DNA from: Mycolicibacter engbaekii
Lineage (GTDB): Bacteria > Actinomycetota > Actinomycetes > Mycobacteriales > Mycobacteriaceae
Direction of reading: 5' to 3'
NCBI RefSeq assembly: GCF_002101585.1
Contig: NZ_LQOT01000035.1
Coordinates: forward strand, 62,001 to 126,000
DNA length: 64,000 nt
In this document: positions 21,208 through 29,800 of the stretch, piece after piece
Position numbering within the stretch: the first letter of the stretch is position 1
Layout of the letters: every line of letters begins with the position of its first letter
The notes under the pieces: model-generated
What the model was told of the DNA's origin: nothing
The model's input: the letters and a program-made list of their open reading frames with translations, nothing else
The model's database searches: none
Position numbers and translations under genes: made by a program

Positions 21208-22148
21208 CCCGCCTGCGCGGCGCGCTGGGGGCGTTCGCCGAGCAGTATCTGACGTCGGGCGACCGCTGGTCGGTGGCCCTGTCCGGTGGGCCGGACTCGC
21301 TGGCGCTGACCGCCGTGGCCGCCCGGCTGCGGCCCACCACCGCGCTGATCGTCGACCATGGTCTGCAGCCCGGCTCGGCGCAGGTAGCCGCCACCGCGCG
21401 TCAACAGGCCCTGGAATTGGGCTGCGTCGAGGCGCAGGTCATTGCGGTGTCGGTGGGAAATCAGGGCGGGCCCGAGGCCGCGGCACGCACCGCGCGCTAC
21501 GCCGCGCTGGCCCAATCCGCCGGCCGCGACCCCGTCTTGCTGGGACACACCCTCGACGATCAGGCCGAGACGGTGCTGCTCGGTCTTGGCCGCGGTTCGG
21601 GCGCACGGTCGATGGCCGGCATGCGGCCGCATGACCCGCCCTGGTGCCGGCCGCTGCTGGGAGTGCGGCGCTCCCTGACCGCCCAGGCCTGCACCGAACT
21701 GGGGCTCACACCGTGGCTCGACCCGCACAACAGCGACCCCCGCTTCACCCGGGTGCGGCTGCGCGCCGAGGTCCTGCCGCTGCTGGAGGACGTGCTGGGC
21801 GGCGGGGTGGCCGAGGCCCTGGCCCGCACCGCCAGAGCCCTGCGGGAGAACACCGACCTGATCGACGGCCTGGCCGAGCAGGCCCTGACCGGCGCCGGAT
21901 CCGGCGACGGCCTGGCTGTCGCGGAGTTGCAGGTGCTGGCGGGACCGGTGCGCCGCGCGGTCATCCGGCGCTGGCTGCTCGCCGGGGGCGGGCGCGGCCT
22001 CACCGACCTGCAGATCCGCGCGGTGGACCGGCTGATCACCGCATGGCGGGGGCAGGGCGGGGTGGCGGTCGGGTCGGACCTTCCCGGCCAGCGGCTGTTC
22101 GCGGTACGCGGTGACGGCCTGCTGCGACTGCGCTACGAACCGGTCTGA
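21186..22148 (+). CDS. tilS: tRNA(Ile)-lysidine synthase
   Basis: A 320-residue N-type ATP pyrophosphatase with the PP-loop SGGPDS at about residue 30. It attaches lysine to C34 of the CAU-anticodon isoleucine tRNA so that it reads AUA instead of AUG. Further conserved motifs are VDHGLQPGS and HTLDDQAETVLL. GTG at 21186 gives the N-terminus VDRPGAVARLRGAL just ahead of the PP-loop; longer frames upstream lie over the metalloprotease gene. It matches M. tuberculosis mesJ (Rv3625c) in length and position. Confidence 0.93.
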   Translation: MDRPGAVARLRGALGAFAEQYLTSGDRWSVALSGGPDSLALTAVAARLRPTTALIVDHGLQPGSAQVAATARQQALELGCVEAQVIAVSVGNQGGPEAAARTARYAALAQSAGRDPVLLGHTLDDQAETVLLGLGRGSGARSMAGMRPHDPPWCRPLLGVRRSLTAQACTELGLTPWLDPHNSDPRFTRVRLRAEVLPLLEDVLGGGVAEALARTARALRENTDLIDGLAEQALTGAGSGDGLAVAELQVLAGPVRRAVIRRWLLAGGGRGLTDLQIRAVDRLITAWRGQGGVAVGSDLPGQRLFAVRGDGLLRLRYEPV

Positions 22149-22211
22149 GCCCGCGGCGCGAATTGGCCGCCGCAGTTGGTTGTCGAACTCCCGCCATGGC
22201 ACGCTGTTCGG

Positions 22212-22799
22212 GTGGCTGCGATCTCGCCTGGGCAGGGACCCGAGTTGTACCCCGGTGACATCAAATCGGTGATGCTGACCGAGGAGCAGATCCGGGCCCG
22301 CACCGCCGAACTGGGCGCCCAGATCGCCGCCGACTACGCCGAGGGCCGCGAGAGCGGCGACCTGCTGCTGATCACCGTGCTGAAGGGTGCGGTGCTGTTC
22401 GTCACCGACCTGGCCCGGGCGATCCCGCTGCCCACCCAGTTCGAGTTCATGGCGGTCAGCTCGTACGGCTCGTCGACCTCGTCGTCGGGAGTGGTGCGCA
22501 TCCTCAAGGACCTCGACCGCGACATCAGCGGCCGCGACGTGTTGATCGTCGAGGACGTGGTGGACTCCGGACTGACCTTGTCGTGGCTGCTGCGCAACCT
22601 GGCGGCTCGACGGCCCCGGTCGCTGCGGGTCTGCACCCTGCTGCGCAAACCCGACGCGCTGGGTGCCGGCGTCGACATCGCCTACGTGGGTTTCGACATC
22701 CCCAACGACTTCGTGGTCGGCTACGGCCTGGACTACGCCGAGCGCTACCGCGACCTGCCCTACATCGGGATGCTGGACCCGCGGGTCTACCAGGGCTGA
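22212..22799 (+). CDS. hpt: Hypoxanthine phosphoribosyltransferase
   Basis: A 195-residue purine-salvage enzyme that makes IMP or GMP from hypoxanthine or guanine and PRPP. The PRPP loop [13 protein letters not shown] and the family motifs [13 protein letters not shown] and [16 protein letters not shown] are intact. GTG at 22212 is chosen because the conserved [10 protein letters not shown] region begins 12 residues later; a TTG at 22176 would add a low-complexity leader. It is the last gene of the dacB-hpt group; in M. tuberculosis lpqG follows, but here an 18-kb block intervenes. Confidence 0.94.
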   Translation: MAAISPGQGPELYPGDIKSVMLTEEQIRARTAELGAQIAADYAEGRESGDLLLITVLKGAVLFVTDLARAIPLPTQFEFMAVSSYGSSTSSSGVVRILKDLDRDISGRDVLIVEDVVDSGLTLSWLLRNLAARRPRSLRVCTLLRKPDALGAGVDIAYVGFDIPNDFVVGYGLDYAERYRDLPYIGMLDPRVYQG

Positions 22800-22962
22800 C
22801 GGCTTCCCATCGGCGCGAACGAATCGCCGCCGTAGCACCACGCATGTGAAGCCCTGACCGGCCCGACGAAGGCCGTGTCGATAGGATCACCCAACACGCC
22901 AACGATGCCGCGTTCAGAGCTCCGGGCTGCCCCGGTAGCGGATCTGTGACAGATCGGTAGGT
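22800..22962. other. Intergenic region: left edge of accessory block
   Basis: This 163-bp gap separates hpt from the ATP-grasp operon. A TAGGAT box (22882-22887) is a candidate -10, but no well-spaced -35 is visible. I see no repeat, att-like duplication or tRNA that would mark an insertion junction. Confidence 0.3.
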
Positions 22963-24615
22963 GTGAAGGCTGTGTCGACATCAACGCGAAGTGCCCGGGC
23001 CCGCAATGGCAAGTCGATCTTCTCGGGCTATCAGCGGACCGACGGCAGCTATCGTGACAGCTTCGACGAGATGTTCGACAACAACGGCAATCCCCGGACC
23101 GCCTATCGGGGCATCTTCAACGCGCTGGCTCCCGCCGACAACGAGGAACTGCAGGCCCGCGTCGATGCGCTGGGCCGCGCATTCATCGAGCAGGGTGTCA
23201 CCTTTTCGCTGTCCGGAAAAGAACGGCCCTTTCCGCTTGACCTTGTGCCACGGGTGATTTCGGCGACCGAGTGGACCAAACTGGAGCGCGGGATAGCGCA
23301 ACGGGTACGCGCTCTGGAGCGGTTCCTGGACGACATCTATGACGATCAGGAGATCCTGCGTGACGGGGTGGTCCCCAAGCGCCTGGTCACCTCGTGCGCC
23401 CACTTTCACCGCCAGGCTGCCGGCATCAAGCCGCCGAACGGCGTGCGAATCCATGTCGCGGGAATCGACTTGGTGCGCGACCATCAGGGCGAATTCCGGG
23501 TGCTCGAGGACAATCTGCGGTCTCCGTCCGGTGTGTCCTATGTGATGGAGAACCGTCGCACCATGGCCCGGGTCTTTCCTGATCTGTTCGCCACGCACCG
23601 GGTGCGGCAGGTCGGTGACTACGCCACTCACCTGTTGCGGGCGTTGCGGGCCGCCGCGGCGTCCAACGAGGCCGACCCGACGGTGGCGGTGATGACGCCC
23701 GGGGCGTCGAACTCGGCCTATTTCGAGCATTCGCTGCTGGCCCGTCAAATGGGCGTCGAGCTGGTCGAGGGACGAGACCTGTTCTGCCGCGACAACATCG
23801 TGTACATGAGCACCACGGAGGGGGAGCAGCGCGTCGACGTCATCTACCGGCGAATTGACGACGAGTATCTGGATCCGCTGCAGTTCCGGCCCGATTCGGT
23901 GCTCGGTGTGCCGGGACTGGTCAACGCTGCCCGCGCAGGAAACGTGGTGATCAGCAGCGCGGTGGGCAACGGGGTGGGCGACGACAAGCTCATCTACACC
24001 TACGTTCCACAGATCATCCGGTATTACCTGGGCGAGAAGCCGATTCTTTCCAACGTCGACACGCTGCGCTGCTGGCTGGACGACGAGTGCGAGGAAGTCC
24101 TGGATCGGATCCACGAGTTGGTGATCAAGCCGGTCGAGGGTTCCGGCGGGTACGGCATCGTGTTCGGCCCGCAGGCATCTCGCCGGGAACTCAACGCTCT
24201 GGCGAAGAGGATCAAGGCAAGTCCGCGCGACTGGATCGCGCAGCCGGTGGTGCAGCTGTCCACCGTACCCACCAAGGTGGGAGATCGACTGGCCCCCAGG
24301 CATGTTGATCTGCGTCCGTTCGCCGTCAACGACGGTGACGACGTGTGGGTACTGCCCGGAGGTCTGACCCGGGTGGCGCTGACAGAGGGTTCCATGGTGG
24401 TGAACTCAAGCCAGGGCGGAGGTTCCAAAGACACCTGGGTGCTGGCGCCCCGCAGGGCGGACAACGGACACGAGTTGTCCGGCGATCAGCTGGTCCGCCA
24501 CCAGGATCTGGCGACCGAAAACACATCCGATCAGGGACCTGCGCTGCCCGGAACCGACCTGCAGCAACAACAGCAACAGCAGCAGCAGGCGTCCGATGGG
24601 GGTGAGAGCCGATGA
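22963..24615 (+). CDS. Circularly permuted ATP-grasp protein (Rv2411c-like), with C-terminal polyglutamine tract
   Basis: A 550-residue protein of the circularly permuted ATP-grasp type-2 family (old DUF404/DUF407), predicted to form amide or peptide bonds using ATP. Conserved stretches include GVRIHVAGIDLVR, VLEDNLRSPSGVSYV, KPVEGSGGYG (ATP-grasp loop) and HVDLRPFAV. Near the C-terminus a run of nine Gln (CAG/CAA codons, 24562-24588) is followed by a short acidic tail. It is the first of three overlapping genes with an alpha-E protein and a transglutaminase, a set seen in many bacteria and thought to make and handle small peptides. The start is GTG at 22963; GTG at 22972 is equally possible. 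Confidence 0.88.
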   Translation: MKAVSTSTRSARARNGKSIFSGYQRTDGSYRDSFDEMFDNNGNPRTAYRGIFNALAPADNEELQARVDALGRAFIEQGVTFSLSGKERPFPLDLVPRVISATEWTKLERGIAQRVRALERFLDDIYDDQEILRDGVVPKRLVTSCAHFHRQAAGIKPPNGVRIHVAGIDLVRDHQGEFRVLEDNLRSPSGVSYVMENRRTMARVFPDLFATHRVRQVGDYATHLLRALRAAAASNEADPTVAVMTPGASNSAYFEHSLLARQMGVELVEGRDLFCRDNIVYMSTTEGEQRVDVIYRRIDDEYLDPLQFRPDSVLGVPGLVNAARAGNVVISSAVGNGVGDDKLIYTYVPQIIRYYLGEKPILSNVDTLRCWLDDECEEVLDRIHELVIKPVEGSGGYGIVFGPQASRRELNALAKRIKASPRDWIAQPVVQLSTVPTKVGDRLAPRHVDLRPFAVNDGDDVWVLPGGLTRVALTEGSMVVNSSQGGGSKDTWVLAPRRADNGHELSGDQLVRHQDLATENTSDQGPALPGTDLQQQQQQQQQASDGGESR

Positions 24616-25607
24616 TGCTGGCGCGCAACGCCGAGTCGTTGTTCTGGATCGGCCGCTACGTCGAGCGCGCCGACGACACCGCGCGCATCCTGGATGTCGC
24701 CGTGCACCAATTGCTCGAAGACGCCACGGTGGACCCGGACCGCACCTGTCGGCTGGTGCTGCAGGTGCTGGGGCTCGACTGTCCTGAAGACGGTCAGGTC
24801 CAAAGTGTCTGGACTCTGACCGATCGAGTGGCGTACGCGGGTGCGGGCTCGGGGTCGATCGCCGACAGTATCGCGCGGGCCCGTGAGAATGCGCGTGGCG
24901 CACGAGAAGTCACGTCCAGCGAGATGTGGGAATGTCTCAATACCACCTTCAACGGCTTGGCCGATGCCGAGCGGGCCGCTCGGCGGCTGGGGCCTTATGA
25001 GTATCTGTCGTATGTGAAGAATCGGTCGGCGATGTTCGCCGGCCTGACCGACGCCACGATGAGTCGCGACGACGGCTACCGCTTCCTTCTGCTGGGGCGT
25101 TCCGTCGAGCGAGTCGACATGACGGTGCGGATGTTGCTGTCTCGTGCCGGCGATCGGTCCGGATCGCCGGCTTGGGTCACGGTGTTGCGGTCGGCCGGTG
25201 CCCACGACACCTATCTGCGGACCTATCGCGGTGCTCTCGATGCGAACAGGGTGGTGGAATTCATGTTGTTGGATCGGTTGTTTCCACGGTCGGTCTTTCA
25301 TGCCATCACGCTGGCCGAGCAGTGCCTGATGGCCCTCGACAGCCGCAACGACAGCCGGGTAGGCGCCCGAGCTGAAGCGCAGCGCCTGATCGGCCGCGCG
25401 CGCAGCGCGCTGGAATTCATGCCGCCGGGGCTGCTTCTAGAAGACCTGCACGACCGCCTGACCGGTTTGCAGGAGACCTGCAAGGACGTCACCGAGGCGG
25501 TGACCCAGCAGTATTTCCATGTGACCCCGTACGTTTCATGGACCGGGGCCGGAGCAAGCGGAGGCCGCGACTACGACGGCCAGTTGGTTGCGGAGGTTGA
25601 CCGGTGA
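24612..25607 (+). CDS. Alpha-E domain protein (Rv2410c-like)
   Basis: A 331-residue mostly alpha-helical protein of the alpha-E family (DUF403). The characteristic start MLARNAESLFWIGRYVERAD is clear. The family always accompanies the permuted ATP-grasp enzyme and a transglutaminase; its biochemical role is not established. It overlaps the ATP-grasp stop by 4 bases (ATGA) and the next gene by 4 bases (GTGA), so the three are translationally coupled. Confidence 0.88.
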   Translation: MMLARNAESLFWIGRYVERADDTARILDVAVHQLLEDATVDPDRTCRLVLQVLGLDCPEDGQVQSVWTLTDRVAYAGAGSGSIADSIARARENARGAREVTSSEMWECLNTTFNGLADAERAARRLGPYEYLSYVKNRSAMFAGLTDATMSRDDGYRFLLLGRSVERVDMTVRMLLSRAGDRSGSPAWVTVLRSAGAHDTYLRTYRGALDANRVVEFMLLDRLFPRSVFHAITLAEQCLMALDSRNDSRVGARAEAQRLIGRARSALEFMPPGLLLEDLHDRLTGLQETCKDVTEAVTQQYFHVTPYVSWTGAGASGGRDYDGQLVAEVDR

Positions 25608-26452
25608 GCTGGCGACTGCGGGTGGTGCACTCGACGGGGTTTGCCTATAACGCACCCGTGACCTCGTCGTACAACGAGGCGCGAATCACGCCCCGCAGCG
25701 GCAACCGGCAGAACGTGATCTCCAGCCGGGTGCAGACGGTTCCCGCGACTCGGGCGTACCGATACGTCGACTATTGGGGAACGGCGGTGACGGCGTTCGA
25801 CCTGCACGCGCCACATGAGGAGCTGGAGGTGTCCGGCACCTCGGTGGTGGAGACCGAGCCCGACGTCTATCCCGAGGACGCCGAGCCGGTGGACTGGAGC
25901 GATCTGGCCGGCGAGTATGTGATCGACCAATATCATGAATTGCTCACCTACACCGCATATGTGCCGCGCAACCGAACGTTGGCGGCCACCGCCCGGCGGT
26001 TGACCAAGGGGCTACAGCCGCGCGAGGCGGTGCGAGCGGTGTGCTCCTGGGTCTACTCGGAGATGGACTACGTGCCCGGGACCACCGGAGTGCACAGCTC
26101 GGCGATCGATGCATGGTCTGAGAAGAAGGGCGTCTGCCAGGACTACGCACACCTGACGTTGGTCTTGTTACGCAGCGTGGGTATCCCGTCGCGTTACGTC
26201 TCGGGATACCTGCACCCCAAGGCAGACGGTGCAATCGGGGAAACGGTGGAGGGGGAGAGCCACGCCTGGATCGAGGCGTGGACCGGAGTCTGGTCGGGTT
26301 ATGACCCGACCAATGACATGCCGATCACCGAACGGCACGTGTCAGTGGGTCTGGGCCGCGACTATTCGGATGTGACCCCGCTGAAAGGCACCTACATCGG
26401 TGGCGAGGCAACGGACTTGGACGTCATTGTGGAGATCACCCGGCTGGCCTGA
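25604..26452 (+). CDS. Transglutaminase-like cysteine peptidase (Rv2409c-like)
   Basis: A 282-residue protein with an N-terminal bacterial transglutaminase-like beta domain and a C-terminal papain-like transglutaminase core. Catalytic residues are visible: Cys in GVCQDYAHL, His in ESHAWIEAW and Asp in GYDPTND. In this gene family the enzyme is predicted to cleave or transfer peptides made by the partner ATP-grasp protein. It starts with GTG in a 4-base overlap with the alpha-E gene and ends facing the HMA gene across a hairpin. Confidence 0.9.
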   Translation: MSWRLRVVHSTGFAYNAPVTSSYNEARITPRSGNRQNVISSRVQTVPATRAYRYVDYWGTAVTAFDLHAPHEELEVSGTSVVETEPDVYPEDAEPVDWSDLAGEYVIDQYHELLTYTAYVPRNRTLAATARRLTKGLQPREAVRAVCSWVYSEMDYVPGTTGVHSSAIDAWSEKKGVCQDYAHLTLVLLRSVGIPSRYVSGYLHPKADGAIGETVEGESHAWIEAWTGVWSGYDPTNDMPITERHVSVGLGRDYSDVTPLKGTYIGGEATDLDVIVEITRLA

Positions 26453-26491
26453 TGACGGCGGGTGGCCGGGCGATGCCGCGTCTCACCGGTT

Positions 26492-26511
26492 GACCCGCCA
26501 CGATGCGGGTC
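26492..26511. terminator. Hairpin between convergent transglutaminase and HMA genes
   Basis: GACCCGC / GCGGGTC form a perfect 7-bp stem with a CACGAT loop, 40 bp after the transglutaminase stop and 12 bp beyond the HMA stop. It is well placed to end transcription from both sides, although it lacks a T-run. Confidence 0.5.
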
Positions 26512-26523
26512 CTGCATCCAAGC

Positions 26524-26856
26524 TCAGGCCGGGTGGGCGGCTTGGGTGCGGCGGCCTCGAGACAGGAATCGGGCGAGCCCGGCGATGCGCTTGACCGGCC
26601 CCCCGGAGAGCGGGGGATCTTCCGCCGTGCGCGGTCGCTCCGACCGCAGCTCAGCCTGATAACCGGCCTCTTCGATGGCCGCGCACAGCTGCGCCACGCT
26701 CACCGTGGCGTCGGCGTCGATGGTGGCCGTCGCGGTCGGGAAGTCCGCCGAGGCCAGCACGCCGGGGATCGTGTTCAGTTTCAGCTCGATATGGGCCGAG
26801 CACATCCGGCAGGTCATGCCCGTCACGTCGAGTTGGATCCGTCGCATGTCGGTCAA
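26524..26856 (-). CDS. Stand-alone heavy-metal-associated (HMA) domain protein at the end of the isonitrile operon
   Basis: A 110-residue protein. Residues about 4-72 form an HMA (copper-chaperone) domain with the metal site GMTCRMC (Cys-x2-Cys). The sequence around it (RRIQLDVTGMTC, LNTIPGV) resembles the N-terminal metal-binding domain of CtpA/CtpB copper pumps, but no pump follows; the tail is short and basic. The TTG start at 26856 has GGAG 5 bases upstream; ATG at 26847 is the alternative. It lies only 36 bp after the NRPS gene on the same strand, so it is probably the last gene of that operon. It may deliver metal to, or take it from, the isonitrile product; a remnant of a ctpA/B gene is the other reading. 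Confidence 0.8.
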   Translation of the reverse strand: MTDMRRIQLDVTGMTCRMCSAHIELKLNTIPGVLASADFPTATATIDADATVSVAQLCAAIEEAGYQAELRSERPRTAEDPPLSGGPVKRIAGLARFLSRGRRTQAAHPA

Positions 26857-26892
26857 AGCGTCTCCTTCGTCAAGCCCTCTGACAAGTGGTCG

Positions 26893-29800
26893 TCACAACG
26901 GGCCGTTCGGTTCCATGCCACAGGTCACCAGCTCGGTCAGTGGCGACGCCGGGGCAGACACCTCGGTCACCGCCTCTACATGCAGGTCGAGACTGGCGTG
27001 GCCGGCAAGGTACTGCGCGTAGGACTGCTCGCCCAGACGCGCCCCCAAGGTGATCCAGGCGTCGATGACCGCCCACCGGCGCGGACTGCTTCTGGCCCAG
27101 GAGCTGGCGTCCAAGTCCTGCTTCCACTGGTCGACATCGCATTTGCGCGAGCCGAACTGAGCCAGAAATGGCGCGTACTCGACGGGAGTCCCGCGCAGCA
27201 CGGTGACGCAGCGGCCCGGCGGCGCAGACAGCATGCCCAGGATCGCCGCCGCTGCTGACCGGTTACTGGTCACCTCCTCGACCAACTGAACGGCGGGGTA
27301 GGCGTCCAACGCCGTGCAGGCGTCGGCAAGGGCGACCAGGATGTCGGCCGATGTCCGCAGTTGGTGCGGCTCTCCCAACACCCGTGGCAGCCGCACCAGG
27401 GAGAAGGCCAAGTGGCCGGAATGGCGCGCGACGATCAGTTCGGCGAGCGCTTTGGATGCCGCGTAGGGATACGGTGCCACGCGGGGATCGACGACCAGCG
27501 GTGTCGCCGGCTGAGGGCTCACCACGGACGTCGACAGATGCACCAGCCGGGCGCCGCGTTCTGCGCACGCCGCCGCGATGGTCGACACCGCCGCCACGTT
27601 GGCCGGCCGAAGTTCCCGGTAAGGCACCACCACGTTGGTGTTGCCGATGGCGTTGACCACGGTTGCAGCGCCGGCGGTGCGGATCAGTTCGGGGATGCGT
27701 TGGGGGGTCGTGTGTTCGATGCGGACATCAGCGACCCGCGACAGCGCGCGCCATGGACCGGGATCGGGCAGGGTGGCCGAGGTGGTGGCCAGAACCAGCG
27801 GCGAGTCGAATCCGCCCGCGCGCAGTTCGGTCACCGCTCGGGCAAAGCCGGTGCCCAGGATTCCGGAGGCACCGAGCACCACCACGGTGCCGGTGCGCGC
27901 CGAGGCCGGGCAGGATGCGGGGTGGGGCAGCGGTGGGGCCAGGGTGGCGAGATCGTCGTCGATCTCGGCGGCGGTGGTCTCGTCCATACCCGCGCCCTCG
28001 GTCATCTCGATCAGCCGGCCGGCACTGTCGGCGCTGATCACGTCGAGCAGCGACAGGTGTCGGCCCAGATAGCGGCGAGTGGCGGGCAGGATGCGGATCA
28101 GATCCAGCGAACCGACTCCTTCGGACAGCAGCGAAGAGTCCGGCGCCAGATCGCGATCCAACTGCTGACTCCACAACCGTGCCAAGCCACTCGCCTGATC
28201 CGCTGCCTCACCGCGACAGTCGTCGCGGAGCGTCTTGGGCAGGCGGGCGGAATCGACCTTGCCGCCGGGTTTGCGGGGGATCTCCGCGACCGCCGAGATC
28301 GCGAAACCGGGGACCCGCGCGGCCAGCAGTACCCGGCGAGCCCGTTGCTGGGCTGCCGCGTCGGGGGCGCCGTCTCGGGTCAGCGGGGTGGTGAACCAGA
28401 CCCCGAGACGCGAACCGTCGGCCTCGACGGCGACATCGCAGATCGCGGGGTCCTCGGCTATCAGCCGAGCGATCTCCGCGGTGTCGACGCGCCTTCCGGC
28501 GAGCTTGACCACGGCATCCTTGCGGCCCACGAAGACCGGGAAGCCGTGACTGTCCAGCCGCACCCGGTCGGCGGTGGCGAACGCTCGTCGCGTCGTGGCG
28601 TCACTGCCGGTCACCGTGCCGAATCCGGTCCCGGTTCGGCCCAGGTACCCGGTGGAGACCGTGTCCCCGACGACCACGATCTCGCCGAATGCCAGGAACA
28701 CCGTGTGAGGCGCGGTGGGTCGGCCCACGCAGTGCGGTCCGGGTCCGCCGGCGGAGCCGTTCAGCGGCAGGTAGGTCGCGACCACGGTGGTCTCGGTGGG
28801 CCCGTAGCTGGAGATCAGCGAGATCGGTGAGGCGCCCACCGCTGCCTGCCATTTCTGCACCGACCGGGCGCGAACCGCCTCGCCGCCGATCACCACCTGG
28901 CGCAGCGCAGATGCGGCCAGTCCTGCCAGCAGTTCCGGCTGCTCGCAGCACAGATGCCACAGCGCGGTGGGCAGATCGAGGACCGTGGGCCGGTGGCGGT
29001 GCACATCGTCAGCCAGCTGTGCCAGGTTGCCGCTGCGTACGGCCGTCGAACGGATCAGGGCCGCGCCGCAGCGGGCGGCGCCGAAGATCTCTTCAACACT
29101 GATGTCGGATGTCAACGGCGCGCACTGCAAGACGGTGTCGGCCGAGGTCCAGCCACAGGCGTCGTGGTGGCCGCGGCAGAAGAGCGCGAGCGCACCATGG
29201 GATATCGGAACCAGCTTGGGAGCTCCGGTGGATCCGGAGGTGGGCATGACATAGGCGACGCGCTCTGCCAGTCGGGGGTCGCGTGCGACCGCGCGCAGCC
29301 GGTCGGTGACCGCGACCGGATCGCTGGGAAGTTCGGTGCCGGTCACATCGACGACGGGGCAGTGCGACCCGGTTTCGGTGGCGATCACGCGTGCGCGCTC
29401 GGCCAGTTCCTCGGCGGAGTCGCAGACGCTGTAGCCACACCCCGCCAAATGGCAGGCGACCAGAAGATCGACGGTCTTGTCGGTCCGGTCGTCGGTGAAC
29501 ACCAGCACAGCGCCTGGCTGGATGCCCGTGCGGACCAGCCAGCCGATCCAGCCGTCGACACTGCCACGGCGCCGGCGCCAGTCGCCGGTCTGCGCGGCCG
29601 GGTCCAGAAACCAGGCCGGCGCCGGCGGGCCGGCAACGGCGGGTACATCCCGGCTCGGCTCGCAGGCACCGTCGGGACCGATCTGGGCCCAACTGTCGAC
29701 GCTGATGGCCACGGGCAGGTTCCATTGCGCGGCGAATTTCCGCAGTGCCTCAGCGATCGGTGCGGCCAGTGGCGAAGCGGCGCTGGCGGGTTCCGGCTCC

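Noticed and set aside
22800..22962. Attachment site or tRNA fragment at the left edge of the accessory block
   Set aside because: I could not find a tRNA-like fold or a direct repeat shared with the right edge near 40936.
26524..26856. Annotation as a complete copper-transporting ATPase
   Set aside because: Only the HMA domain is present; no membrane helices, DKTGT or hinge motif follow on either strand.
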